DNA of 64,000 nt from Sinotaia quadrata (GCA_028829895.1 CM054178.1:85629058-85693057); one strand, 5' to 3'; shown: positions 47,759 to 58,650, numbered from the stretch's first letter. Program-made: numbers and translations. Notes: a model not told the origin generated them from the sequence alone.

Positions 47759-48244
47759 AATTTTCCGTCTCTTGCTCCATCCACTCACTCTCCTCCATTC
47801 TTGTGTCACTTTCTCTGTTTTTTTCACTTTTCTTGCTATATTCCCTTTCTGCCCGCTACTTTCCGAATCTCTTCCTCTTTCTGTCTGTCTGTCTCCTACT
47901 GTGTGTATATGCGCGTATCATGTCATAAAATAATGTTATTAAAGTTATGATTGTGCATATTACATCTGTAACAAGTTTGATGATGAACATTGATTTCAAA
48001 TGTGAATTGGTAATCCTGTTGCTACACGCTTTTCGGCTTTATCGATGTAATTAGTTTTATCGACAAATCAGAGAACATATACTTTGCAGTCACCTCACAA
48101 AAAGTTGTAAATAGGACATAAATCAACGAGTTAAAAATCCAATTAAAAGTAAAAGGCAAAACGTCATTCAAGTGTAGTCAACCCTTGTCTTCAAAGCAGA
48201 AACAGTTTACTGCTCATATATAATAGCATGTGTGTGTGCATATC
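47759..48244. other. Pyrimidine-rich then unique sequence, nothing recognised
   Basis: No feature supported. Confidence 0.4.
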
Positions 48245-48273
48245 ACACTCACACACACACACACACACACACG

Positions 48274-48312
<39 letters not shown>

Positions 48313-48338
48313 GCACGCACGCACACACACACACACAA
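48245..48338. repeat. (AC)n with (ACGC)n interruptions
   Basis: Nearly pure run with two acgc patches. Confidence 0.97.
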
Positions 48339-48735
48339 TAATCTCTTACATTTCTTCTAAGGCATAATATTACATGTTAATAAAGAGAGGGCAAATTATA
48401 ATAGCACTTTCTGATACATTTTTAATGACAAAACGACAAACATACTAGAGGGTTTCCCTTGCAGTGGTGAGTACACAAAGTAACAGCAAACTTATCTAAT
48501 AACAAGGCTAGGGTCGAAATTGTAATGGCAAAGACTGTGGGATTATGGGACCCATTCATTCGAAACCGAGTGGCAATGGGGCACGTGGGGATTGTACATT
48601 ATTTTATAAACCTCAAAGTGCACATTCTTTGCATCTGAATGCGGCTCAATCGACGTTTTACGGAAAATGTGGCAACGAAGATCTTTCATAACCTACAAGC
48701 ACTCTGAATAGAGGACTGTATCCGTTTGTGTGAAA
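48339..48735. other. Unique sequence, nothing recognised
   Basis: No feature supported. Confidence 0.4.
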
Positions 48736-48830
48736 ATGTCTGTGTGTGTGACAGTCTGAATTAATATGTCTCTGTGTGTGATAGTCTGAAATAAAAATAT
48801 CCGTGCGTGTGACTGTCTGAGTTAACACTT
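48736..48830. repeat. Three imperfect 42-bp copies
   Basis: The word gtctgtgtgtgtgacagtct and its variants recur three times. Confidence 0.85.
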
Positions 48831-49009
48831 TCTATTTGAGAGGGGTATCTTTTTACCAATTGAAAGTTAAAGAATGAATGGAAAGTGATGTCTGAAGATG
48901 CATGTCACTTGTCAGAAACAATGTAGACGTAGCATAGTCTAGTGCTAAAAGATTCTAGATTCTTTTACTGGCTGAGTCATGTCAGCATGGTGGGAAAAGC
49001 TGTCATAGA

Positions 49010-49138
49010 TATGACAATAACTGGACAAGAAAATAATCAGACACATTCTTTTCTGGATATTACAATAACCAGACACATTCTACCCCGAACATGGCAATAA
49101 CCAGAAACATTCTAACTACATTCTATCCTGAATCTAGC
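49010..49138. repeat. Degenerate 35-40-bp repeat
   Basis: Four variants of acaataaccagacacattct are present. Confidence 0.8.
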
Positions 49139-49369
49139 GGAAAGTTGATAAATCTGTATTTGTACACATGAAAATATGGCTTGATAAAGCCGAAATGGAA
49201 ATATCTCTGTTGATTTGACGTTAGTTTTGAAAATGATAATATCTGACTTGATCAGTCAGTCTTGGTTAAGACAATATCTAGATACATTTGTCAAGGACTG
49301 TTGGTAAGTTTCAGATCTATCTATAGCAATCAATAATGCCTTTCATGCCTCTGGTTTTGTTCTTTAATT

Positions 49370-49720
49370 TTTAAAGCCAATGACTATTGTCTTTGTGGTT
49401 TAATTTCCCATGCCAGTAACTAATGGTTATGTGGTTTATTTACCAATGCCTTTAACTACTGGTTATGTGGTTTAATTACCAATGCCTTTAACTACTGGTT
49501 ATGTGGTTTAATTACCAATGCCTTTAACTACTGGTTATGTGGATTAATTTCCAATGCCTTTAACTACTGGTTATGTGGTTTAATTTGCATTGCCTTTAAC
49601 TACTTGTTATGTGGTTTAATTACCAATGCCAGTAACTACTGGTTTGAGGTTTAATATCCAATGCCAGTAACTACGGTTTGAGGTTTAATATCCAAATGAC
49701 AATGACCACTGGTTTGGTTA
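49370..49720. repeat. 36-bp tandem repeat, about nine copies
   Basis: The unit taccaatgcctttaactact + ggttatgtggtttaat repeats. The middle copies are nearly identical and the outer ones decayed. Confidence 0.95.
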
Positions 49721-49727
49721 TTTAATT

Positions 49728-49787
49728 TCCGTCCGTCTATCCATCCATCATCCGTCCGTCAGTCTATCTATCTATCTATCTATCTAT
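49728..49787. repeat. (CCRT)n / (TATC)n microsatellite
   Basis: ccgtccgt and ccatcc words are followed by tatctatc. Confidence 0.93.
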
Positions 49788-50028
49788 TATTTCCAGTGCC
49801 AGTGACCCATGATGCCATGAATTAATAAAGTCGTTTAAGTATTGATCCATGGAAATTTAGGAACAATTTATAGACTCATGTCACCCACACAGCTGCCATT
49901 TAAGTCATTTATAGGCATATTACTGTCATTAATAGGAATAATATACCTATCGTTAATAGGCATATAAGGACTTATTAAGAGGAATAAAGTACCTTAATTA
50001 TAAGTACAGTGCGCGTGTTAAGAGCATA

Positions 50029-50216
50029 ATGTAACTACCTTTGTATGTAGAGTGTACATGTTAATTAAGAGCATAATGTAACTACCTTTGTATGTAGAGT
50101 GTACATGTTAATTAAGAGCATAATGTAACTACCTTTGTATGTAGAGTATACATGTTAATTAAGAGTATAATGTAACTACCATTGTATGTAGAGTGTACAT
50201 GTTAATTAAAGACACA
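50029..50216. repeat. 47-bp tandem repeat, four copies
   Basis: The word ttgtatgtagagtgtacatg recurs at 50041, 50088, 50135 and 50182. Each unit contains ttaattaa-like sequence. Confidence 0.97.
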
Positions 50217-50354
50217 ATGTACACACCACTAATCAGCAGGGAGTAACTATTTTCTTTTAGAGACAAAATATACTTGCCACATGGCACATTGTAGGCGATA
50301 TATTTTATCTTTTATCTTTCACTAAGAATCATAATATACTTATCATTAATAGGT

Positions 50355-50381
50355 TGGTGTGTGTGTGTGTGTGTGTGTGTT
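50355..50381. repeat. (GT)n microsatellite
   Basis: Pure GT run. Confidence 0.95.
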
Positions 50382-50454
50382 TAAGCGATACAACTAATCA
50401 GTCGCTATTTCACGTTAAGTAACAAAATACTCAATTTCTTCACAAGTACACGTT

Positions 50455-51190
50455 AACATTATCAAAAACTGAAATATGTTACATCTAATTCCTTCTTACT
50501 AAAATATTAACACTAAGATGCATAAAACCAAACATTTAACTTAATTTCTTCAAACTGCAATGTTAAAATTAAGATGCTCAAAACTAAATATTTAATTTCT
50601 AGTAACTAAATAAAATGTTAACATTAAAAAACACAAAACTAAATATTTAATTTCTAGTAACTAAATAAAATGTTAACACTAAAAAGCACAAAACAAATAT
50701 TTAATTTCTAGTGACTAAATAAAATGTTAACACTAAAAAACACAAAACTAAATATTTAATTTCTACTAAATTAAATGCTAACACTAGATACACAATATTT
50801 AATTTCTGGTAACAAAATAAAATGTTAACAGTAAAATCACAAAATTTATATTGATTTCTAGTAATTAACAAAATGTTAACCCTAAAACACAAAAAACTAA
50901 ATACTTAATTTCTAGTAATTTAAACTGTTAACAGTGAAAACACAGAGCTAAATATTTAATTTCTAGTAATTAAATAAAATGCGAACACTAGCAAACAAAG
51001 AACGACATATTTTAAATTCTAGTAACTAAATAAAGTGTTAACAATTAGATGCACAGATATAAATATTTAATTTCTTAAATCGAAATAAAATGCTAACACT
51101 AAGAAGCACAGATCTAAATATTTAATTTCTTGTATCGAAATAAAATGCTAAGACTAAGAAGCACAGAGCTAAATATTTAATTTCTTGTAA
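50455..51190. repeat. 55-60-bp AT-rich tandem repeat, about 13 copies
   Basis: The unit is approximately aatatttaatttctagtaac + taaataaaatgttaacactaa + aaacacaaaactaa. Copies in the centre (50580-50760) are very similar and divergence grows outward. Confidence 0.95.
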
Positions 51191-51605
51191 GTTGGTGCTG
51201 GGAGTCGAATGTAGGCAATAGGTTTCAATTATCAGCAAACCTATAAATCTTGACCACTAATAAAAAAAATATTCAGAACGGCTTTTACATACTAAAACAG
51301 ATTCACGACATATCAAAGGACAGACAATAACATGAAGATGCGAGACTTCGTTGCTAAGTACAACACAATAATTATGGTCTCTTACCCATACGTACCTTTC
51401 AGTAAGTTAATCCTTTCCCATCTGATCGAATATTTTCAAAGCTTAACATCAGCATTAAAATTAACAATTTACGCTTAAATAGTCGACATCAGCACAAGCG
51501 CTTGCTTCAAAACAGTATTTCTATTAAAATGCTTCCGTTTAAAGTACTCAAAACACTCGGTCCAAATTATCTGATCATTTCAGAGATCGGAAAGGTAATT
51601 AGCAT
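51191..51605. other. Unique sequence, nothing recognised
   Basis: No feature supported. Confidence 0.4.
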
Positions 51606-51872
51606 TTAGAGACATTGATTGCAATTAGGGCATTTTTTTTTTTTGCACTTGGAACATTTTGCAGCAGAAACCATTTCCTTTTCGAATGTGACTGGAACAC
51701 AATGACTTCTGTCTTTGAAATCCATAGGGTACCTGAAATCACGTACGGATTTAAAGAGGTTTTGTAAATCCCATTGTAGCAAAATGTGTGTCCAGACGCA
51801 CATAGTTGTCTCCTGGAGTTCCATGATGTCACGATGGCACTGGCGTACTTCCAGAACGAAGAGGAAATCTTC
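51606..51872 (-). CDS. Candidate terminal exon, cysteine-rich
   Basis: On the - strand an acceptor-like cacgtactccag precedes 51872. The frame then stays open for 88 codons to a TAA at 51606-51608. The final 45 residues are cysteine-dense, ending with C-X2-C, C-X2-C and a last Cys around a Lys run encoded by a homopolymer of twelve A. In phase it could follow the exon at 53760-53933, whose donor leaves a complete codon, but about 1.9 kb would separate them. The acceptor has little polypyrimidine tract and no AATAAA lies close downstream. I recognise no family. It may be a chance frame. Confidence 0.2.
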   Translation of the reverse strand, partial: EDFLFVLEVRQCHRDIMELQETTMCVWTHILLQWDLQNLFKSVRDFRYPMDFKDRSHCVPVTFEKEMVSAAKCSKCKKKKCPNCNQCL

Positions 51873-52126
51873 CTGGAGTACGTGATTCATTGCAAATATT
51901 CAAGTGCAAGAGCCAACTTGCCAGCGATGGGCCGTCAGTAGCCAAAGGTTTCCAACCAAATGTAAACACGTGACCTACTCAGACATATGAAGGTCACTAT
52001 ATTGACGATCATTTTCGGATATATTTGAGATGTGAATGGGACAGCCTTACGAGAATCCAAAGGTTAAAGAGATGGAGCACGGGGGTTCTGTCCAGGAAGT
52101 GAATGGGATAACCTTTCGAGACCCAG
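51873..52126. other. Unique sequence, nothing recognised
   Basis: No feature supported. Confidence 0.4.
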
Positions 52127-52455
52127 ATGACCGAAACAAGACACTGCGAGATAGCACAAACTGTGACGCGGGCGGAGCGAGACACTGGGATATTGCACAA
52201 CTGTGACGCGGTCGAAACGAGACACTGCGAGATAGCACAAACTGTGACGCGGACGGAGCGAGACACTGGGAGATTGCACAACTGTGACGCGGTCGAAACG
52301 AGACACTGCGAAATAGCACAAACTGTGACGCGGTCGGAGTGTCTCGGAGCGAGACAGCAAAATTGGGACTCGGTCGGAGAGAGACATTGCGAGACTCTGC
52401 GAGACAGCACAAACTGTGACGCGGTCAGAGCGAGACACTTCGAGATAGCAGAGGC
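52127..52455. repeat. GC-rich 40-bp minisatellite with an 80-bp super-period
   Basis: Two alternating variants, one with cgagatagcacaaactgtga and one with gggagattgcacaactgtga, each followed by cgcggtcgga- or cgcggtcgaa-type ends. They form a pattern of about 80 bases. GC content is clearly above the window average. All frames stay partly open, which gives the Cys/Ser-rich - strand frames here. Confidence 0.93.
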
Positions 52456-52845
52456 AAGTCAAGAAATGGAAGATATTTGCTGCTTCTAAGTCTGCCCCAA
52501 CTGAGGAATGACAATACCGTGACAAGGAAGATAACAAAGCATAAATTGCTGCGCCATCGGACATTAACTGTGCTTAATGCAACTGTTTCTAACCTTCAGA
52601 AGTGTTTTTGTGTGTGCGTGTGCTAAAATGGAATCTTGGTTATTATTCTTTGCACTGGTTAACTTCTCTGACTTTCATGAGTAAATTTTCAGTCATGTTA
52701 ACAGCGATAAACATCATGTGTGCAGCAGAGGTTGGTGCAAAATCTTAAAGACAATGAGTGACGGATAATTATTATACAATGTTAGTTTGGGTTTTTTGTA
52801 AGACTGTATGTTCCTAAGACAGTTCGATATAATAATCATATATAT
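52456..52845. other. Unique sequence, nothing recognised
   Basis: No feature supported. Confidence 0.4.
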
Positions 52846-52850
52846 ATGTT

Positions 52851-52911
<61 letters not shown>
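52846..52911. repeat. (GT)n microsatellite
   Basis: Nearly pure GT run. Confidence 0.97.
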
Positions 52912-52912
<1 letters not shown>

Positions 52913-53750
52913 CTGCATTCCAGACTGTAATTCAGAGAAGCATTATTTACTTTTCTTAATTTCAGAAATTTCTCTCCAAGCAAACTTCTCTTTATTTTAG
53001 CGGATTGAATTTTCACTACTCCTTCTGATAGAAAACTTAGTAACTGCTACATAACTAAACCAAAAACAAAATCAAACACGCGATACTAATTAACACTGAA
53101 TCAACTCATCCACATCTTTCATTCCGCTGTGACAAGAGTCTGCTCTACTTACATGTTTCTGTGAATAATTATTGGAGATTAGTCATTAAATATTACATCT
53201 GTAAAAGTCAAATACTCAAAATGCAAACAAACAGTTTCATATTATTATACTCTACGTGTTACGCCCGTTTCTGCATTCGTGTAAATTGTCGTAAGCGATA
53301 TTTTACAAGACAATACTACAATATTTTGAGGTTGACAGTGATGTGCGATTTTTTGCACCTAGCCTATAACAAGTAGAATGAATTGAACTTATTCACTCAG
53401 GAGAAAATAAGTGGTCTATATCATAGAGAGAATTTGAACCAGTTCATCTCTCAAGACTGAACAACATTAACATTTTTAATTAACGCCGACAAACAATGAA
53501 AGTCATACAAGTTCATATCTATGTGGCGTTTGTCCCCATACTTTTTCGGCGATAAGATTTCGCTAGCGACCATTATTAAACATGATACTTTTTAAAATAA
53601 AGAATATATTTCAGTGCAAAATTCCACACAATTAACACTGCACAATAATAATAGCAATATAAGAATAATCTTAAATGACTATAGTAAAAATATTAAAAAT
53701 AAAATAATAATAATAAATGTGATGCTGATAACAGAAATAATAAGTTTTAG
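52912..53750. other. Unique AT-rich sequence, nothing recognised
   Basis: Would be intron of the proposed - strand gene. No feature supported. Confidence 0.4.
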
Positions 53751-53759
53751 ATGACTTAC

Positions 53760-53933
53760 ATCCAAGACGCATACACTGGCGCTAGGCGGGTAATATACAG
53801 AATAATCAGCAGTAGTATAATCCACTGTCTCCCCCGGTACCATCGACAGTACTCCATTTTTCCTCAAGAGCACATAGTCTCCGCCAGTTTCGACACAGGT
53901 AAACACAGGTCTGTCTCCAGCCATGCAAACTGG
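53760..53933 (-). CDS. Candidate internal exon, 58 codons, three cysteines
   Basis: On the - strand a long pyrimidine tract (53936-53990) leads to an acceptor reading tttacccccag, and the exon ends GAT|gtaagt, a near-perfect donor at 53759-53754. Between them only one frame is free of stops (58 codons); the other two are closed. The peptide is balanced in composition, with cysteines at exon positions 3, 13 and 55 and many Gly, Asp and Tyr residues. The 41-residue gap between Cys13 and Cys55 would suit an immunoglobulin-like or other disulphide-bonded extracellular module, but the usual Ig tryptophan is absent. A second AG four bases downstream (exon from 53929) would join in phase to the exon at 54451-54322. 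This is the best-supported exon in the window outside the retrotransposon. Confidence 0.45.
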
Positions 53934-54321
53934 CTGGGGGTAAAGGAATGAGAGAGAGAAAAAAAAAAGAAAGGAAGGAAGGAAAAGAAACACACACAAA
54001 CAACTTTTAAAAAAATTCAACAACAACAACAAAAAAATCGCGCGAGAGAAAAGACGCAACGACGCAGAGAGCGAGAGCCAAAAGGACACAGACCACTTGT
54101 TGCACTCTTCCCCCCCCACCTTTTCTTCCTCCTTTTTTTCTCTCTCACTCTTACTATCACGACTTGGGCCTCCTCCTCAACCGGAACCCACAACTGCTCT
54201 TTTTTTGCCTCAGCAAGCGATGAGCGATTAAATACTCAAGTAACAGCCAGACAGCTAACTCTGCTGCGCCCGTAGTCTTTCTGCGTTTGCAGCGAGCGTG
54301 CTGACTTGTCCCCGTCCCTAC

Positions 54322-54451
54322 CTCCCGTCCAACGGTAAAGAGGGCCCTCCCGCACTAAGGTGCGCGAAATAACTTTAGGTGCTCCGCGCCGTTGACAAGT
54401 GATAACCGTTAAAAGGCTCACAAGGGCTACGCTTTCTTGAATGAAGTCCAT
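54322..54451 (-). CDS. Candidate first coding exon with signal peptide
   Basis: An ATG at 54451 on the - strand opens 43 codons plus one base to a donor-like GGGAG|gtaggg (intron from 54321). Residues 8-18 form a hydrophobic core (Val-Ala-Leu-Val-Ser-Leu-Leu-Thr-Val-Ile-Thr) followed by Cys, like a signal peptide. A basic stretch (Gln-Arg-Arg-Gly) follows. In-frame ATGs further upstream (54514, 54487, 54475) would lie within or next to the CCAAT-box region, so 54451 is preferred. Spliced across a 392-base intron to the second acceptor at 53929, the frame continues into the cysteine exon. The alternative acceptor would shift the frame and stop early. Linkage of the two exons is an inference. 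Confidence 0.35.
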
Positions 54452-54489
54452 TCTTCGTCCTGAGTGTGTTTTCATAGATTTGAGCATGT

Positions 54490-54562
54490 CCTGATTGGTC
54501 ACCGCGCGGGGCACAACGACTTGGGCTTGGGTTTTCTATTGGTTGTGGTGATTCACGTGACG
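54490..54562 (-). promoter_or_regulatory. Candidate promoter: two CCAAT boxes and an E-box
   Basis: Read on the - strand, CCAAT words lie at 54542-54538 (aaccaatag) and 54498-54494 (gaccaatca). A CACGTG E-box lies at 54559-54554. The stretch 54160-54560 is GC- and CpG-rich against an AT-rich background. No TATA box is evident, so a dispersed CpG-type promoter is more likely. It lies just upstream of the signal-peptide exon at 54451. Confidence 0.4.
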
Positions 54563-54990
54563 GGAATTGGGGGTTCTTTGAATTATTTCGTGTTTCCGGT
54601 GTGAATTGTGTTTGAAAGTGGCTTATATAATATTCGGTTCAGTAATGCCTATGTTACATTTTGTAGTTTACACAAAGAATTGCGGAATTTATGTTTTCCC
54701 TAAATAATACATTTACAATATAAATTTTCAGAGAACCAATAAATCAGGTGCAAAAACCAAACTGTGTCGTTGAAGTCAGTTAAAAGCCCTTTTTCCGTTT
54801 AGACATATATCAGCATTTGGAATGATAATGTATGTAATCCAGCAAGAAGTATTTTGTAAAGACTTGTTCAATCTTTGCAGGTCTAAAGGGTGGGGGGTTC
54901 GTAATTCTATTCGTCCGACGAGCACGGGATTTGGCCAAAAGGTACGTCCTGCGCTATTATGTGTAGTTAAGTCCGCTCTAGAGATCTACC
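54563..54990. other. Unique sequence, nothing recognised
   Basis: No feature supported. A short + strand frame from 54822 runs into the CA repeat. Confidence 0.4.
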
Positions 54991-54998
54991 CAAACACA

Positions 54999-55051
<53 letters not shown>
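54991..55051. repeat. (CA)n microsatellite
   Basis: Pure CA run of about 55 bases. Confidence 0.97.
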
Positions 55052-55054
<3 letters not shown>

Positions 55055-56100
55055 TCAATAGAGAAAGACCGTAGTAAGAAAGAAATCAAGTTGCTCGGAA
55101 CGAATAAACGCCGGGTTTATCATCTCGTGGGATGACAATAAAGTTACAAGCATCCAACACACAGATCTCGCACTGCGCCCAGTTAAGGTGACACGTGACT
55201 GTTGAAGAGATAACTCGTGCTAGTTCAAAATGTAGCAGGGTTCGTGGCTTTCATTTCCGTAGATTGGTTCGGGTGCCAGGAGTTAGTAGGTTGGGCAACC
55301 ACATCCAAGACTACTCCCATATAGTAAGAAAATAGGTGTGGTCGTGACCTTTCAATTAAGTGCACATCTTGTTGGCACATTGATGCTTTTGTTGCTTAAT
55401 TTTATTCGTTTATTGTGTTTATAATTTTTAATTATCAATTTAACTTGATTATCATTATATTAATATTTATATTCGTGTGGTTTATTGATATTCTCTATAT
55501 TAAATGTCTGTAGGTAACGGAAATTCCATGGATTTTATTTATACAAAAAAATACTTAGGATATTCAGGAATAAGTTTACATGTGATGTAGCTACACTCAT
55601 TTCATTTTCTGTTCTATATAATTAAGCATTAACTATGTATCTGCTACACATGACTGGCAGACATAAAGAACAAAATGTTATTTCATTACAAAGAAATAAA
55701 CTATTATCAGCAGTCGTTAAAGTTTATAAAAAGTTTAAGTCATTTTATATATTTAGCCTTATTGTACTTTTAAAATCCTTTCTTAGTTTAATTTTAAATG
55801 AATTAAAACACCCTGCATATTTTTTTTATAAACCGTTTTAAAATACAAGCAAAACAAAAAAAACCTATATTCAAAATCAGGAATGGTTGTATTTTTGTAA
55901 AAGAGGAGATACAATAAATTATATTAAAGTGTAGTCCACTTAAAATTATGTATATCCAAGGCTAAAAGCATTCACAGTTTTTAAAAAGATGTCTACCGGT
56001 AATAAATAAATAAACACTATTTTTTTTTTTAAATCGAAACCAGAAAATAAGCAAAACCCGCCAGCGACAAGCGAACAACAAAACGATAATTTCAGTCACA
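55052..56100. other. Unique AT-rich sequence, nothing recognised
   Basis: A CACGTG word occurs at about 55192. No gene or RNA supported. Confidence 0.4.
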
Positions 56101-56139
56101 GCAGAATGAGGCGTTTTAACACCGCAGCGGGAGATAACT

Positions 56140-56176
56140 CCGACTGAAAGAAATGGGACGAGCGCGTATTTATAAC
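56140..56176 (-). promoter_or_regulatory. Candidate TATA/initiator core promoter
   Basis: On the - strand TATAAATA (56174-56167) is followed by TCAGTC (56147-56142). The initiator adenine at 56145 lies 29 bases from the first T, the standard spacing. The flanks (56100-56420) are CpG-richer than the surroundings. No coding exon directly downstream is identified. It could drive an untranslated first exon of the gene proposed at 54451-53760, 1.7 kb further on. Confidence 0.3.
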
Positions 56177-56519
56177 TTTGAACTTCACCAGACGCAAGAA
56201 TCAGAAAAGAAACAGCAAATTCACAGACGCACGTACAGAAAACGAAGCGTATCTCTTTCATCGCTTTTTTCACTCGCACCTCTCCACAGGACACACATCA
56301 AAGGCCCAGCCTCGAACATTCACTGACTGACAGTGCCTATTGCCCCTTCTATCCGCGAAGCGCGATGGAGCTCTCAAGCATCAAGGTCTTGAAAGTTAGT
56401 CGAGGGCGCGCTAGAATTTCCGCACCAAATGCATGTGAATTTTAAATGCATGGATACATGCACAATTATTTCACTCAAAAACACAAGCGTCGTCTTTCTT
56501 ATCTTTTCCTTTTCTCATC

Positions 56520-56522
<3 letters not shown>
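56177..56522. other. CpG-richer unique sequence, no gene called
   Basis: A 26-codon + strand frame starts at about 56364 in a good context (gcgATGG), but shows no domain. Nothing else is recognised. Confidence 0.3.
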
Positions 56523-56574
<52 letters not shown>

Positions 56575-56602
56575 AACATGCACAAACACACACAAACATG
56601 CA

Positions 56603-56652
<50 letters not shown>
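56523..56652. repeat. Compound (CT)n(CA)n microsatellite
   Basis: A CT run passes into CA runs interrupted by three acaaacatgcacaaac-type words. Confidence 0.97.
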
Positions 56653-56653
<1 letters not shown>

Positions 56654-56984
56654 GATCTGGTTTGTTTTTCAGCTGACGAGTGCATCTTTAATCATCAGTG
56701 TCCCTTTTCTCTTCTCCATCCACACCCCCAGTCCTTGATGGAGGCTCTTTGAACAAAATTTACTTGCATATTTCTGAGTGTCTTTAAAAGGCCTTTTTCA
56801 GTCTACCTGAATTTAACTGTATTTCTTTTTTGATTCTTCATCTACAATTTTTTCTTCTATAATTACACCAATTTTTGCGCTTTCAATGAATTCTTAACCA
56901 TCTTTCATTTCATCGCCGTATATGGTTTAGTTTAGTTTGATTTCTTTTTAAAAGTTATACTAGTCTGTTCTTTTGCTAATGTTC
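56653..56984. other. Unique sequence, nothing recognised
   Basis: No feature supported. Confidence 0.4.
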
Positions 56985-57101
56985 ATTTTATAATGTTCCA
57001 ACTATCAATTGTATTGTTCCAACCATCAAATGTAAAGTTCCACATTTAGTTGTAATGTTCCAACCATCAATTGCAATGTTCCACGCATCAGTTGTAATGT
57101 T
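56985..57101. repeat. 20-bp minisatellite interrupted by the retrotransposon
   Basis: About five variants of aatgttccaaccatcaattg run up to 57101, where the LTR begins in the middle of a unit (ttgtaatgtt). The last five bases, atgtt, are the expected target-site copy. Confidence 0.9.
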
Positions 57102-58648
57102 TGTCACAGTCTGATAAAATTGTCCGACTTCGTGACCCACTTGCCTTGTTTACTTCAAATTCGAATATTTGAAACCCTTGGCCCTTTGTTCAAAGCTTCC
57201 TTTTTCTAGGTGCTTCTAGAACAGGTCAAGATGTTATGTAACTTTAGGACCATTGTCCAGTTCTCGAACCAACCACATGCTTTGCGAACAGTCACGTGAT
57301 ACGCAATATACCTTTCTATATATGTACCCACACGCTTCCGCTCCCTCACTTCGAGCACATTTTAGCTAATTCCATCAGCTTACTCGGGTCGTGAGAGGCA
57401 GCCGGCGCCATAGAGAATCAAGGTACCCTTCGACTTCTCTCAAAGGTATCATTTTATTTAATAGTATTTGCCTATGTATTGTTTAAGTATGTATTTGTGC
57501 TATGTATTATATGATTTCCATATACACTTGAGCATGGTTCAGAGAAATAGCTGAAAACCTATATGTTACGGAATATAAATTTATTGTAACCATTTTTCCA
57601 TTTCTGTACTTTAATTTATATTGTTTTAATTCACTAAGAGCCAGAATGCTGCGCTCGATATGAATTCTTCATGTAATTCAATTATTGCGTGTAATTTTAA
57701 TTGTAAATTGTGAAGCGCTCTGTCGGTTTGAATTACCTCTTGTATGAACATTAATTTAACGTTGTATCTATTTTATTGCTTCATACGTCATGACTGTTAA
57801 ATGGAACACATGTGAGACGATTATATTTTTTCTAAAATTTAATTGTAAGCGACGCGAGGTCGAAACTCTTTGTTCAGCGCATTTAATTGAGCCATGCCTA
57901 GGTAGGACCTGTTAGGTTGAGAATTATATCCAAACACGTTGCATCCACAGGTCGGCTCATGGTTCATGGTTCACCATGCCTCACCTGCATTAGCTTATTG
58001 GTGTAAGCGTGTCGAAATCCACTCTGAGGGCCATGCTGCAAAAATTCCAGTTCCTAGCCACTAACAAAGGGACATCATTCCTTATGCACCACGTGTGTCG
58101 TTAAAGGGGGACTGAGGGAACGAATCAGCATGACTGAGTGTTGAGACCAAGGATACAAGAATAGAGCTAAGTGCAAAATCAAGTGTACAGATCTCAAAGG
58201 AACACTTTTCTGGCAATTTAGATTGACAAAAATCAGGCATAGGCGCGTAAAGACAGAGTGAAGACTATTCGCGTTGCATTCGATTTATTGTTAATTTGTT
58301 AAACTTTATTAAATCTTATTTTCTTTGTTAATACCTCTTAGTAGTTGATTTCTATGCACAATAGACCAATTAGATTAATTCTTAGATTTGAATGGGGGCG
58401 GATGAGCAGAAAGATTGATGACGAGTGCATATTAATTTAGAGGGATTTAACTGTTTTCAAATCTAGCTAAAAGTTCGCAGTTTATTAGTCTGTAAATTTG
58501 TCGTCTGAACTACAAGACGCACTTTTAATTAGTCAGATAATAAATTGAGCAACCAGTCTGCGTAGAATATGAGAGGAAGAATTAATTATATTTAAAGTCT
58601 TTTAATTATTCTAAGCAGGGTCTTTAAATAAATACTGGAAACGTAACA
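57102..58648 (+). repeat. 5' LTR, 1547 bp
   Basis: The start is fixed by the second copy, which begins right after the polypurine tract at 63868. The end is set at gtaaca (58648), two bases before the primer binding site. Ends are TGT...ACA as expected for an LTR. AATAAA words at 58539 and 58627 are possible poly(A) signals. The length is at the long end for this class of element. Confidence 0.88.
57317..57350 (+). promoter_or_regulatory. LTR core promoter (TATA and initiator)
   Basis: TATATAT at 57317-57323 is followed by ccctcactt, with the likely start adenine at 57348, 31 bases from the first T. This makes U3 about 246 bases, with R beginning near 57348. Confidence 0.6.
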
Positions 58649-58650
58649 AG

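Noticed and set aside
52009..52564. Long Cys/Ser-rich - strand frames and a + strand frame
   Set aside because: They are the minisatellite read in different frames; all frames are similarly open and repeat every 40 bases.
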